Positions 35,820 to 48,129 of a DNA stretch of 64,000 bases are shown one piece after another (the stretch's first letter is position 1; each line of letters starts with the position of its first letter). The notes beneath the pieces are model-generated. The model was not told the DNA's origin and searched no databases. It was given only the letters and a program-made list of their open reading frames with translations. This DNA comes from Mytilus galloprovincialis (Eukaryota > Mollusca > Bivalvia > Mytilida > Mytilidae): the NCBI RefSeq assembly GCF_965363235.1, contig NC_134841.1, positions 62,083,078 through 62,147,077 of the forward strand, read 5' to 3'. The position numbers were made by a program, and so were the translations under genes.

Positions 35820-36240
35820 TTTAACTGCAGCCTGTATGTAATGTGAACTTTAAGAAAAAACTTAAGTCCATAGATAAGTAAAATACGGAAAAAATAGGAA
35901 AAACATTTTTACAAAATTTCCTTCTAGATACTAGCTTTTGATCATAAACAAGCTTCTGTCCAAGTTTGGTAAAAATCCAGGATAGTTTAAGAAAGATATC
36001 GAAATTTTAGAAACTTTAACCACATGTTCTGCTAGGCAGAAAAAGTAAAATAAGGAAAACATGAAATTTTTTTGACAAAATTAACTTCTAGTGCTTATGA
36101 TCAAAAACAAGCATCTGTTCAAGTTTGGTAGAAATCCAGGACAGTTGAAGAATTTTAAAAACTTTAACACAGAGTAAATATTTGTGGACGCCTCCGCCGA
36201 CGACGACGGAATGTAGGATCGCTATGTCTCGTTTTTTCGA
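35820..36240 (-). repeat. Dispersed repeat (GACATGGCGATCCTA family), inverted copy
   Basis: Two internal sub-repeats (TCTGTCCAAGTTTGGTA and TCTGTTCAAGTTTGGTA, each followed by AATCCAGGA) precede TCCGCCGACGACGACGG and GGATCGCTATGTCTCG. Opposite orientation to the copy at 28960. Confidence 0.5.
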
Positions 36241-36589
36241 CAAAAATGATAAACATTTACTGCTTCACTGCCAATTAGCATTTAAGAGTAGGGACCACAG
36301 ACCACAATTAATGACTTCTATCAGTTCTTGATAACGTTTTGTCTCATTAAAAAAATGCATCTAGTCTTTTTGTAACAAATTTTGAACGTGTAAAGTATAG
36401 TACTAGTCCAAAAATATATCCAACATTCAGAAAGAGGCATAACTTGGCTCCGTGGGTACGATGAAAGTGTGATTTTTAACAACAAGAGTACATACGCTGA
36501 AATGTCTCGTTTTCTTTACTAATCATTGATATTGTGTTGATAGTCCCTAAATATAAAGTTTTATTACAACAGTCACAAAAACATTAACC

Positions 36590-37625
36590 TAGAAAACTAA
36601 ACATTGACTAATGAACCATGAAAATGAGGTCAAGGTCAAATGAACCATGCCAGACAGGTACAGCTAACAATTCTTCCATACAACAAATATAGTTGACCTA
36701 TTGCTTATAGTTTAAGAAAAACAGACAAAAACACAAAAACTTAACAGAGCAATGAACCGTGAAAATAAGGTAAAATAAAACCTGCGTGACTGACTTATAG
36801 ATCATAAAATATTTCTATTCACCAAATATAGTTGACCTATTGCACATAGTATTAGACAAAAAGACCAAAACTCAAAAACTTAACTATAACCACTGAATCA
36901 TGAAAATGCAGTCAAGGTCAGATGACACCTGCCAGCTAGACATGTGCACCTTACAATCATTCCATACACCAAATATAGTGTATACCTATTGCATACAGTA
37001 TAAGAAAAACAGACCAAACACAAAAACTAAACTATAACCACTGAATCGGGAAAATGAGGTCAAGGTCAGATGAGACCTGCCAGTTGGACATGTACACCTA
37101 ACAGTCCTCCCATACACCGAAAATACTAGACATATTGCTTATAGTATCCGAGATATGCACTTGAACACAAAAACTTAACCTTGTTCACTGATCCATGAAA
37201 TGAGCTCGAGATCAAGTGAAAACTATCTGACGGGCATGAGGACCTTGCAAGGCACGCACATACCAAATATAGTTATCCTGTTACTTATAATAAGAGAGAA
37301 TTTAACATTATAAAAAAATCTTATTTTTTTTTTTTCAAGTAGGAGGACCTTGCAAGGCACGCACATACCAAATATAGTTATCCTGTTACTTATAATAAGA
37401 GAGAATTTAACATTATAAAAAATTCCTATTTTTTTTTTTCTCAAGTAGTCACTGAATCATGAAAATGAGGTCGACATTGGACATGTGACTGACGGAACTT
37501 CATAAAATGAGGCATCGATATATAAAGTACGAAGCATCCAGGTCTTCAAACTTCTTAAATATATAACTTTTAAGAAATTAGCTAACACCGCCGCCGGATC
37601 ACTATCCCTGTGTCGAGCTTTCTAC
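36590..37625 (+). repeat. Tandem array, ~145-bp unit, with GAGGTCAAGGTCA
   Basis: About six diverged units carry ACTGAATCATGAAAATGAGG, TCAAGGTCA, a TGCCAGNTGGACATGTACAC type block, ATACACCAAATATAGT and TTAACTATAACCACTGAA. A 105-bp direct duplication (GACCTTGCAAGGCACGCACA at 37241 and 37346) lies at the right. The array ends in a block with GCTAACACCGCCGCCGG and TGTGTCGAGCTTTCT. The same array, end block included, occurs inverted at 56975-57935. Confidence 0.8.
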
Positions 37626-37689
37626 GAAAACAAAAACAAATTATGTACAGGTTTTTTATATAGATTTACTGTTTCCATTTCATATTTTT

Positions 37690-37835
37690 CATGTCAGGAC
37701 CTTTTAGAGACGACTATAGGAATGAGATTTTCTCGTTGTCGAAGACCGTAACCGTTGCCTATAATTGCTAACATCAATTTCATTTGAACTTTGGTGGATA
37801 GTTGTCTCATTGGCAATCATACCACACCTCCTTAT
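37690..37835 (+). repeat. AATCATACCACATCTTC-family repeat, 5'-truncated
   Basis: Starts near CAGGACCTTTTAGAGACGAC, includes GTTGTCTCATTGGCAATC and ends ATACCACACCTCCTT. Confidence 0.6.
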
Positions 37836-38299
37836 TTTTATAAACAAGCATTCTGTGAGTATTGTCTGGCAATACATGTATAGTCCCCTACCGGTTAAAA
37901 ATGTTTGATCTATAACTTGTCATTGGGTATCTATATTACATAAAGCAAGTCAATCACTTCCAATTATGACGAAAAAAAAGTTTAGAATAGATTCTTAACA
38001 TGCAAGTGAATTTTGAAGTCCAGGCCCATAACTCTGCACAAAATCATCAGCACAGAAAAATATTCGAACTTGATCTGCAACTTGCCGTAATAACATTATA
38101 TACCAATTATCTAATCAATATCTTCCAAGCTGAAAAAAAGTGAGGAAAGCAGATTATTTGAGGGAATTTAAGTACAAGGACCATAACTCTACACAAAATC
38201 ATCCGACCAATACAAAATTTGAACTTGATCTGCTACTAATCATAAAACAATAGACCAAATATCAAATCATTCATCGTCTTCAAACACAAAGAAAACCAG

Positions 38300-39210
38300 G
38301 TGCTCAGCAGGGCGCAGCTTTATACGACCGCAGAGGTCAAACCCTGAACAGTTGCATTGGGGCAATGGGAAAATGTATGGACAAAACATTCAAGCTTGAT
38401 ACAGCTTTGAATTTGGATTGTGATCAAATATTTCACATTATATGGGTTGGTTTCTTACACAAAACAAATGGCAAGATCTTACAAATCTATTGCACAATAT
38501 TGTGAAATTAAAGATTTCTTCTTCAGTTTTCAAAAATTTGAAATTTGAGAAGTTTGGAAAAAACAATTTGTAAACTACTATCATGCACCCCCTTTTTTTT
38601 TGCAATTTTGCATGACGACGACGACATGATAGCATTATACGATGCAAACAAATTTTTGCGGTCACATAAAAAGTGTTGAAGATAAGATTGATTTTCCTGA
38701 CAGACAAAGACAGACAGAAACATAAAGCTCACTTTCGACTTTTTCGGTAAGGGACTCAAAACAAACTCTTTGACATGTAATGTATGAAACATTTCAATGT
38801 CAATAGCATGAATAGACCATGAAGCAGTTTCAATGAAGAATTTTTCTTTTAAACTTTATGGACAACAGACAGACATAAGATGATGTTTACTAATACCAAC
38901 CACCGTTAAGCAAAGATGATGTTTACTAATACCAACCACCGTTAAGCAACCAACAATCATTCAGTCAACCAAACAGTTGGTCATCACCCCAAAATACAAT
39001 CCCAACCTTCCTTTTGTGGTATTCAACCTCTTGGTTAAATTTCATAGAAATTCATACACTTAAACTCAAGATATTGTCTAGTTCTTGTAGATGTATTAGC
39101 CATTAAGATATTGTAGTTCTTTTATACAGATCTGGAACACTGTGTTACACAAATGTCTTCGGATGACAATGGTGACGACATGATAGCAATATACAACCCC
39201 AACATGAGGA
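38300..39210 (+). repeat. Dispersed repeat (ACGACCGCAGAGGTC family)
   Basis: Starts with TTTATACGACCGCAGAGGTC, continues through TTGATACAGC..TTGGATTGTGATCAAATA, and reaches the CCCAACCTTCC..AGATATTGTCTAG block. The copy at 62255-63260 has the same order. It contains a perfect 34-bp tandem duplication (38879-38912 and 38913-38946). No coding capacity is seen. Confidence 0.55.
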
Positions 39211-39299
39211 TGTGGCCCTTTCTGCCACTTACCAAATAATAGTTAGGCCACCATGGATGTGGTAATCTAATCACATACATTTGTACATAGCTTATATCT

Positions 39300-39480
39300 A
39301 TAAAGCATGTGGAAACATGTGTGGCAGGATCTGCTTACCCACCCAGAGCACTTAAAATCACCCCAGCTTTTTGTGGATTGTTTGTTGCTCAGTTTTTAGT
39401 TTCATGTTGTGCTTTTTCAACTGTTTTTTGGGGTTTTTTTTGTAGTTTGTCACTACAGCAGCTTTTCATTGACCTGAGCT
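39300..39480 (+). repeat. GGATCTGCTTACC-family repeat, truncated
   Basis: AACATGTGTGGCAGGATCTG, TTACCCACCCAGAGCAC and a TTTTTGTGG..TTTAGTTTCATGTTGTG block. It lacks the usual 3' end. Confidence 0.55.
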
Positions 39481-40417
39481 TGAACATACTCTCTTTATAA
39501 ATAGCTGCAAAAGGCTAAAAATTATCAGAATCAAATGCTAACTTGTCTTTGTAATGTTTGCTGACATCAGTTGCATTGATGTATTTCCTCCAGATAAAGG
39601 TTTAAATAATGCAAAAATAACTTCAATGCAATTTAAATGATAGAAAGATAAACTGATTATTTGCTTGCTGAATTTCACTTCCTCTTTCATTTTCATTTTC
39701 AATATACTGATTCCCTTTCATAGAATTTATTTTTTTATTTTTTGTGTTTTTTTTCATGAAGGTCATTGGTTTGTATGACTCATAATATTGACATCTACAG
39801 TAATGTCAGTGCATGTAAACATATATTCAAGTTACTTATTTTTAAATATTTAATAATATTTCTTCTTTTCATTTATTGTAACATAAAAAAACACACATGT
39901 ACTTGTGTAAAACAATGACTAAAACTGAAATGTTCCTGAGACCAGGCCACATAAATTTGATTTCTAAAATTTTATCTCATTGCACATTAAAAGGGCACAG
40001 CAGCAAAAAAAAATCAATTTAAACCAAATTTAAAGATTATGTGTGTTTCCTCTGCCTCTATATTTTGTTTTTTGTTTTTCTTAATCACATTGATCTAAAA
40101 CAAATCAGAAAATTCAAAATACCATGGTAAAAATCATTCTAATTCAACTTAGGTATGTCAGAATAGTACAATTAATTACCTTTTACATATTTTTATTTTT
40201 TTGGGGTTTTATAATCATTTTTATCACTCAATATTAATCATTTCAAATATATTGGACAGAGTTGAAACAAACACACTTTAAAATGGCCTAAATTTGATAG
40301 CTACATATATATATAGTCAAATATATTTTTATAATTATTTTTTTTAAAATTCTGTATGGGGAATTAGATGGCAGATGAAAAAGCTAAAAATCAACTACAT
40401 GTGGCCTATTGAGATTA
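39481..40417 (-). other. AT-rich 3' flank of the Mcl-1-like gene
   Basis: No coding signal is present. This stretch follows the Mcl-1-like stop codon on its strand and probably holds the 3' untranslated region. Several T-rich tracts occur but no single poly(A) site can be chosen. Confidence 0.4.
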
Positions 40418-40534
40418 TTATTGGGCTGAAATCACTGTAGCTAAAGCACCAAGTCCCATTGCAGTATAAACAAGTCCTTTCCAAATTTTATCCTCAACAG
40501 CTCCTTGCTCAGGGAAATAATCCACAAAGGCATC
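40418..40534 (-). CDS. Mcl-1-like Bcl-2 family protein, exon 2 (membrane anchor)
   Basis: A 117-nt exon encodes DAFVDYFPEQGAVEDKIWKG then LVYTAMGLGALATVISAQ and a stop. The acceptor is TTTATTTTTAG followed by GAT, in phase 0, which joins exactly with the phase-0 donor after Trp192 of exon 1. The hydrophobic stretch (about residues 212-228 of the joined protein) is the C-terminal tail anchor that places such proteins on the outer mitochondrial membrane. The exon is too short for ordinary ORF listing and was found by reading the minus strand downstream of exon 1. The residues WDAFVDYF continue the BH2 region as in other Bcl-2 relatives. Confidence 0.85.
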   Translation of the reverse strand, partial: DAFVDYFPEQGAVEDKIWKGLVYTAMGLGALATVISAQ

Positions 40535-42881
40535 CTAAAAATAAATAAAATAAAATATTATACATGTATATTATGTACATTCTAAATATCATCCTAACCT
40601 TTAGTTTCATATATATAAAATGTATTTTCATAAAGATATATATAAATACTCTACTTTTGGTTGCTTAACTTCTTGTCATCACACATTATCAGATACAGCT
40701 GTCATCATGGTCAAAGAACTTCAAGTTTTGTTACATTTCTGTAAATACATGTACACTGTACATGTACACCAAATGAGAAAAAAATCATGTTCTTTATTAA
40801 TGTGTATTTTTTCTTTATTAATAAAGTCTAACTTGAATAAAATTTAATAAACAAAATTAAATTGTAACGATTCAAATCAATATATAGCAATATATAATAC
40901 TGTGGTTCTTTTTAAATTTAAAATTTGAATGTATTGGCTATGGATTGATTTTTCTGTGTAAAGAGTCTATAAACATATGTAAATGTATCATCTCATGATC
41001 ATTGTTATTACATTGTATATATACAAAACTTGAACATTTACCATTTGTTTAAATTACAGTAACATTCATGACTTTTCTAAGTAGTTGTGAATCATATATA
41101 CACGTTGTAGACTTAAACATGATAAATGTATATATATTGTATGTGGGCCTTTAAAAAAAAGTTTTACCAAAACGAATTCCCAAATAATGTAAATGTACCT
41201 ATAAATAGCACATTTACAAGTAATCATTTAAATATCCATTTAAACAAAATATGCCACCTTTGATCTTTATATCCTGTTTCACATACATTCAACACAAATA
41301 CCTGGCACATGTTTAAAGGTTTGATCAGGTGATCAAATCACCTCATTTCACCCTTTGGCATGTTTGGCAAATATCTTTTTTCCTATTCATATCAACCATA
41401 ATAAACGTTTTGTATATATATTGTATACTGAATGGTCACATGTACACTACTTTTAATAAAAGCAGTACATACATACTTGTTACCCATAGATACATGTACA
41501 TATTTGATACTTCAAGTCCAAGATGTAATTAAAATTGTAATTATATTTTTTAATCTAACTCTGTTCACTTCATGATTACTGTAAATGTTACGTACACTGT
41601 AATGACTGTACATGTACAGTTAGCCAGAAGTAATTGGAAAGTGGAGACTGACTATCAGACTGCATAAACATTGTATATGATCAGTTTGAGTGTACAGATT
41701 ACTTCAAATAAAAGGAGTGTACACTGCATGAGTGATTGACCTTTGGCAAAATAAAATGTATATATATATATTATATATACAAATGTGGCTATGATCAAGC
41801 AAGAATTGTAATTTTGTCTCATTTAACAATATTCTTCAAAATGTATACATGTAGGTTGTTAAAAACTCCTTATATTGTCTATCACCAGTTTGTTTACAAT
41901 GCTTATATAATTAATATATGACAGCCAATTTACAGCTGACATTGAAAATAAAATATTTTTGTTGTGGTTGGACAATTTTTTTTTTAATGATAACAGTTTT
42001 AGGGTATACTGGGTACATTGAAAAGAAATGGGGAATGTGCCCCCTGGGGCCTGGACACATATTACATGTATGTTATAAAGGGACATTACTCAAGAACTGT
42101 AGATGGCTAATAGAGGTGATGTTACCCAAATTTGTGCTTGATCAGATCTAGAGTTTCCAGCTGGCAATACACATTGTGTATAAGATTCATGATAACATTT
42201 GGTTGAGGAAACTTAAGCTGGAGAACAGAAATGAAAAAATCAGCAATTTTATATTTGTAAAGAGGAAATATTTGTAACTGTAGAACATTGTTTGAATATC
42301 TGTCTGTGTACTAGTCAATGGTTAAGATTTTGGTGCCGACTTGACAATAACTGATTGAATATTTTTGAGATGTAAATTCTGACCTGAATGTTTGTACTAA
42401 AAAATGAAGAAAAGTCTTCATTATTGTAACCCATTAATCATACAACGGACAGGGATCCTATTAATTAACTTCATATACATGTTGGTTTTGATTTGGTATG
42501 ACATACATGTACATGTACATGTCAAAAAATGCAAGGTCCTTGCATGTGTGTCATGCATATGCAAATTTATATACCCATACATCATTGAATATATCTAGAG
42601 AAACAAACATCATTACATGTACATGTACAATTTATCATGTTCATGTAGATGGCAGTTTACTCATTGTTGCATTCGGCAAAATAATGTAATGCATTTAAAA
42701 TGTACGTTACATATTACTGTCCTGCTCTGAATGCAATGTGCAAGTGGAAAATAAGACTACAATAAACTTTAAAATTGAAGCCGTCATGACTGACAGACCA
42801 TAAGTTCAAATCTGAAAAGGGGTGTTGGTAGAGCTTGCTTGTGACTGCTGTGGTGATAAAATATCTCTTTTTCATTCTTAC
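40535..42881 (-). other. Intron of the Mcl-1-like gene
   Basis: GT..AG intron joining the two coding exons in phase 0. It contains short microsatellites (a TATATA run near 41760, ACATGTACATGT runs near 41610, 42505 and 42615) and no other recognisable gene. Confidence 0.8.
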
Positions 42882-43457
42882 CCATCCTCCATTATCAAGT
42901 ATCCATCTACCAAGTTTATTTGCTACATATTTTCCAGCATACAGTGAAATTCTTTCATCACAATCTGGACAGGAGTCTTTACAATGTTGTGCTAATCTTG
43001 CTGCGAATGTGTATACTGCTACTATTCTCCCCCAATTTATTTGCCCGTCTTCAAATATTTCATCGACTACTGAAACGAAAGTTGGAAAAGCGTTTGTTTC
43101 TGTTATTTTCAACTTGTTTACCATTCCCTTGAAAGCAATATCATGGCGATTTGAAAGTTCGCGAACAGTTCGTCTCATTGTTTTGCAGTACTTATTGGAT
43201 GGTTTCTTCTCCTCTTTTTCATAGTTCATAATCACATCTGTTGCAATTGTTTCTGACATTGTTCTTACATTTTCCAATGGCGACCCACTACCCGGTGTTT
43301 GTGTTTCCTGGTCTAATTTATTCATGTCTTGTGACAATCCTCGAAATCCTGGCAACAAACCCAGTTGTTTATGAATATCGGCGAAGAAACTTGTTTTAAA
43401 AGATCCATTTCCTCCACTATTAGAAGGATCCATCAATGAGATCCCTTTAGTCGACAT
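42882..43457 (-). CDS. Mcl-1-like Bcl-2 family protein, exon 1
   Basis: This is a 192-codon first coding exon of a 230-aa protein regulating mitochondrial apoptosis. There is a BH4-like helix at about 66-82 (TMSETIATDVIMNYEKE), a BH3-like segment at about 91-112 (CKTMRRTVRELSNRHDIAF) with the AFKGM end seen in Mcl-1 proteins, BH1 at about 132-155 (DEIFEDGQINWGRIVAVYTF, with NWGRI at 141) and BH2 starting LGRWILDNGGW. The degenerate BH3 and intact BH1/BH2 favour a pro-survival, Mcl-1-type role. The family assignment is firm; the Mcl-1 subtype is likely. The donor is TGG followed by GTAAGA at 42881, and the intron of about 2.35 kb is rich in TA and ACATGT repeats. The start codon lies 3' of a short 5' leader and a CCAAT-rich region. 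Confidence 0.9.
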
Positions 43458-43559
43458 GATTGTCTTGTAAATTAACGGGGACTCGCCGTACTTTGGGCGA
43501 ACTGTCCCTATATTCCTGATCTAATATACGAAGTATCAAAGATGGCTGAGGATCAACAT

Positions 43560-43745
43560 CGACTTGAAACGTCGTTTTATTGGTTCATACCAATCACATG
43601 AGCAAGGCAAAACAAAATGTTATTTTTAGTACGGAAGACGTCATACTTCTTAAATTTAATTGGTCAATTATTTTAGGATACCCCAAAACAATCATTTCAG
43701 AATTTCACTCACGAATTCGAACCAATCAGAAATTGGGATACAAAA
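43560..43745 (-). promoter_or_regulatory. CCAAT-rich upstream region of the Mcl-1-like gene
   Basis: Within about 160 bp just upstream of the gene are four clear CCAAT boxes in both orientations (ATTGG at 43579 and 43659, CCAAT at 43590 and 43732) and a CRE-like GACGTCA at 43637. The first two form an inverted pair, ATTGG-6 nt-CCAAT. This is a plausible NF-Y/CREB-type promoter by motif only. No transcription start can be placed. Confidence 0.45.
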
Positions 43746-44280
43746 TAAAACCAGAAATAGCTGAAACTTATACAGGGTTGTCCTTCAGGAAGAAGTCGAT
43801 TAAAAAGTTATAAGAAATCCCTAACGAATCCTGATTCTGTTGGTAAGATATTGATCAATCTATTTCCTTACGTGTAACAAACTAAACTACGGGACTAATC
43901 GACAGACATAAATAGATGGTATACTGTAACTATGAGGAAAGAAAAGGGGGGGAGGTTTGAATCAAAACAAACAGAAGTTAGAACAAGAAATGAGTGTTGA
44001 TCTAAAGTTTTTTTAAACTGAGTGTTATTCATAGCCTTCGTACAATTTCAGAAAAGTATCCCAAGTACATGTATCTGACAGAGACTTATTAATTGGTAGC
44101 CAAAGAAACATACACATGTAAGATGCATATATTATATATATAACAAAATTAACATGCATGACATGTATAAACTATACATTTTTGTACATAAACTATACAT
44201 TTATGGAGCTGCATATAAACTGTACATCTATCATTTGTCTATTGAGATCATATGCAAATAAACTGACTTTGCATCTGTTA
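43746..44280. other. Unassigned stretch between the Mcl-1-like gene and an I-type LINE
   Basis: Nothing is recognisable except short AAACTATACATTT repeats near 44165-44225. Confidence 0.4.
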
Positions 44281-44284
44281 AAGT

Positions 44285-45800
44285 CATCCTCAATCCTCAA
44301 TCTTAAGGCCTGTTGGCACGAATTGTCCCAATGTGCGGTTATCCTCTCTGGTGCGTTTTCCTTGACGTATTTTCTTCTCTGTGCTTTAAATTTGGTATGC
44401 GCTGGTTAAGATTGGAATTGAGGAACAGCAGTATTAAATCTGCCCGTTCTGTCAATGTAATGTGCCACTGTTTGTAATTTGGCTTTTGTCTCTTCTGTGT
44501 TCTCGCCGTCCAGTCTCGTTAGCATAGTAGCTAAATTCAAGTTTCTGACCCCAACCTCTTTGGATATTTGGTGTAGCATATCTTCTCGTTCGTTTTCATA
44601 GCCGGGACACTCCAGAAGGAAATGTTGAGGGGTTTCAGGTGCTCCACAGTTGCATGACTCTATGGCGTTGGTTTGGCTTACTCGGTTCTTGTAGTAATTC
44701 AGTTCTGTATAGCCAGTTCTTAGTTGGGCGAATATACTGAAATGTCTTTTAGTTGGAAAATCATACATAATTGAGTGTTTTGTAGTTTGTATTTTTTCAT
44801 AAAGGTCCCTGCCTCTCTCAGATATTTCCCATCTTCTCTGCCATGTCTGCCATTTATTTTCTGTTCTTTTGTACGCTGCTTGTTTGACGTTCTGTAGTGT
44901 TATGATGTTATTTTCCGGTGGTAATTCTTTTGCTTCCTCTGATGCTGTTTTTGCAAGGATGTCTCATCATTACCAGCTATGTTGGCATGTCCTGGTGTCC
45001 ATGATACAATTACATTGAGTCCTTTTTGCCTAAGATGTTCAATATTTTCTTTTATTTCTCTTATTACGGAGATGTAGCTGTTTGGGGCCCAGTTCAGTGT
45101 AAGTAATCCCACAGCGCTTTGACTGTCAGAGAAAATTTTGATTCTTTGTATTGCATTGTAGATGTTTTCTGTAATGCAGTATTCTAGGACGATGAGAATT
45201 GCTATGAGTTCTGCCAGAAGGATGGATCCTCTTTGTGCCACAGGTTTATGTAATCTGGCAGCAGGTTTAATGTGTTCAGCATAGATAATTGCACCTGCTC
45301 CACAGGGTCCTGGGTTCCCTAAGCATGATCCATCTGTAAACGATATTGCTTGTTCTTGTGTGCAGTCTCCCATGAGTTGGTAAAGGGTTTCCTGGCAAAG
45401 TTCTTGTTGCTCATTTGTCTTCAATTTTGAGTTGCCTAGTCGACTCCAATATAGAGGTTTTGATTGAGTCATTTGAGTTTCTCCCAGTCTGTAGGTAAAC
45501 TCTGGTTCTATGAGATTGATGTTTATCTTTGTCTGTTTTTCCATTTCTGCTGCTTGGCTTAGTGCTTTGCCCATTGGTGTTGGATACTTGTCTTATGCGT
45601 CATGTTCTTCATACCTTACAAGTTGCTGTTTGATTCAGGTTCCTGTGCAGATTTTGGATTTAATCTTTGCAATCTCTTTAATGGCTATTTGTTCTAGCCT
45701 CAGGTCTATTGGCATAACTCCTGATTCTACTTCTAGTGCTTCTCTGCCAGATGTTGTAGGCATATCCATACATAGGATAAGTGCTTTTCTCTGTACTCTG
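44285..45800 (-). mobile_element. I-type LINE fragment with RNase H domain
   Basis: This is the 3' third of a non-LTR element on the minus strand. Order: an RT-to-RNase H linker (QRKALILCMDMPTTSGREAL, 45800-45640), then an RNase H domain (45574-44900) with ISFTDGSCLGNPGPCGAGA (first Asp), LLAELIAILIVLEY (Glu), IKIFSDSQSAVG (Asp) and SWTPGHANIAGNDE (His and last Asp), so all catalytic residues are visible. A C-terminal block (44768-44406) has CNCGAPETPQHFLLECPGY, a CxC..H..C zinc-knuckle-like motif. An RNase H after the RT is typical of the I group. The fragment has at least two frameshifts, and its 5' end is cut by the TIR element starting at 45800. The 3' tail has repeated ATTGAGG near 44290. 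Confidence 0.85.
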
Positions 45801-46354
45801 TCATAAGAAATGAGTGACCGGTGAAAAATAATGTTCTTCCAATTCTTGAACCAATGCATACAAACATAATTAACTTAGTCTTCTGTATTTTTTTCGTGTA
45901 AATTTGGTATAATCGTCAATTTTTTTTTCAATCGGTCAGTGTTGTGAAAATTTGGCAGGTAATTAAAGTTTGTGTTTTGAAGCGGAAGTTTAACGATTGT
46001 CACCTGTTTGTCAACAATCGACAAAAAATCAACAAAAAAGCATGGAAATTGAGCACGTGTTTAACATGTAAATTCAGATAATAGTTTATTTTAAGGACAT
46101 CCATGGGTATTGTGATCTGACACCGGATTTTTACGAGATGGGTCACACTGAGGTCACTTTGCATAAGGAAAATATGTCGGGGGAGGAAGCAATTAAAATA
46201 AAGTAAACTTCTTCTAAATATGAATAATTTAAAGAATTTTCTTCAGAAAAAAGTATATATATATGTACATAAGTTTTGTAATGAAAACTATCCATTGAGT
46301 TATAAAAAAACATATGCATTATTTTTTTTGATTTGAGGTTTCTTATGACTTTAA
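45800..46354 (+). mobile_element. Non-autonomous TTAA-type DNA element, copy 1
   Basis: A 555-bp copy of the element at 57933-58504 shares TTCTTGAACCAATGCAT, GAGCACGTGTTTAACATGTA, CACCGGATTTTTACGAG and AACTATCCATT..AAACATATGCAT. The right end is GTTTCTTATGACT followed by TTAA. The left end (GTCATAAGAAA) lacks the TTAA. It contains no transposase. Confidence 0.7.
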
Positions 46355-46359
46355 GAGGG

Positions 46360-46755
46360 GGTCTTATGGGGGAGTGGTTCTGATCCTGCTTACTGTTTTG
46401 TCAAATTCCTGTATCCTGCTTACACCATGAATGTAAAGATTCTCATTTTTTTTGTTATTTCCCGTGTCCCGCTAGACTTCATTTCCTGTTTCATGGCACA
46501 ATATTTTGACTTTCACATGTCACGCTTACAAAAAATCAGCAATCCTGCGTCACACTTAGACCGTGGCAAAGCAAGACCTTTTATAAGTGTAAGCCTGAAC
46601 CTAGGCAAGGGGTTTGAAGGCCCCCAGCAGCCCCAGGATCTCCAGGTCGGGGACAAACCCCCCAGAAGCTCATGCTGTATTGTGAAAAAGATTCCATTTC
46701 TGTCATTCAAAATTCATCAATAACAACATACTTGATCAGTTGAGAACAAAACATT
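46360..46755. other. Unassigned stretch
   Basis: C/G-richer than its surroundings (CCCCCAGCAGCCCCAGG near 46620). Open frames here have no domain. Confidence 0.35.
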
Positions 46756-47170
46756 ACTACATAGGAGAGATTTCAGCTCCCCAGTTGTTAACTTTCCATT
46801 TCTTTGTAGTACTTTTAACATTCCAGTAGAACCTGCATATGGAGTATACATGTACAGTAGTTGTCGTTTGTTTATGTAATATATATGTGTTTCTCATTTC
46901 TCATTTTTTATATAGATTAGACCGTTGGTTTTCCCGTTTGAATGGTTTTACACTAGTAATTTTGGGGCCCTTTATAGCTTGTTGTTCAGTGTGAGCCAAG
47001 GCTCTGTGTTGAAGGCTGTACATTGATCTATAATGGTTTACCTTTTTTTAAATTGTTATTTGGATGGAGAGATGTCTCATTGGCACTCACACCACATCTT
47101 CCTATATCTATGTGTATATCTCCCAGTTTATACAATATTTTAGAACTTGCATTTCCCATCATGATTTCCT
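46756..47170 (+). mobile_element. Penelope-like fragment interrupted by an AATCATACCACATCTTC-type repeat
   Basis: The plus strand first gives a decayed C-terminal Penelope-like stretch (TTAACTTTCCATTTCTTTGT, 46788), then a copy of the dispersed repeat at 46845-47105 (GTTGGTTTTCCCGTTTGAAT to CACACCACATCTTCC), then the rest of the Penelope-like stretch (ISPSLYNILELAFPIM). It is old and broken. Confidence 0.6.
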
Positions 47171-47955
47171 TGAATGAGGTTGCTACTTCCAAGGAAGCTA
47201 TTGAGGTAAACAAAGTAAACTTAGCTACGCATCTGACCTTCATGAAGAATAAAGGTAAAAAATCTTGCCAAATGACATTAATGGTAATTTTACAAAATGC
47301 ACATGAGATGCATATTCATGTATAACATTGTATAAACAGTACATTTGTAAGACACATTGTACATGCGTGTTCATCAGTTTATATATATTTTCACAGATGC
47401 ACATTTTAAATGTATCTCCAGGAAGGACATTTAATATACATTGTACAGCTTTTCAGATGTACAATGAATCTAAAGTTTATATACAGCTTTGCAGATGTAC
47501 AATGAATCTAAAATTTATATACAGCTTTACAGATGTACCATTTATTTACATATGTACTTATATACATTTAAACATGTTAAATGCACCTAAATAAATGTTC
47601 ATCAATAGTGTTTGTATTAAAGTAGCTGTGTATTGTAAATTGAATGTCAGGATGTTGTTAAAAATATGTAAATCACTGGTAAAAAAAACTGTGTACATGT
47701 ATTAAGGCTATATAAACTTATTGTTGGATTCCACTAATTGCCAGGCCTTTCATTTTTTTAACAGATGAAAAAAACTACTCTCTTTTAAATAATAATGACA
47801 ATTATCCCTAGTGCTTTATCTGATACCAGTAAATAAAAGACAGCCATAACCTTTAAATTTGGAGCTAGAGTTATCTCTCTTTGTACATACATCGTCATGT
47901 ATGTTTACAAGTTTGACCACAAGTAAAGCAGCAAAGCTCTTATTGACTTTTAGAA
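47110..47955. other. Non-coding stretch with a 38-bp tandem repeat
   Basis: CAGATGTACAATGAATCTAA recurs at 47454 and 47492, with a partial third unit at 47530, giving a 38-bp period. No coding signal is seen. Confidence 0.5.
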
Positions 47956-47957
47956 AA

Positions 47958-48121
47958 AACAGAGGCGGATTTAGAGGGGGGGCCCAGGGGGCCCGGGCCC
48001 CCCCTTTTTAGGAAAAAAATTGGTTGCTTATATAGGGAATCACTGAAGTGTGACTGGAGCGGGCCCCCTCTTTTGTCAGTCAGTGGGCCCCCACTTATGA
48101 AAATTTCTGGATCCGCCACTG
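47958..48121. mobile_element. Short TIR element (CAGGGGCGGATCCAG family)
   Basis: Ends are CAGAGGCGGATTTAG and CTGGATCCGCCACTG (inverted), 164 bp, G/C-run rich inside. It is flanked by A-runs that could be a 5-bp duplication. Confidence 0.7.
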
Positions 48122-48129
48122 AAAAAATC

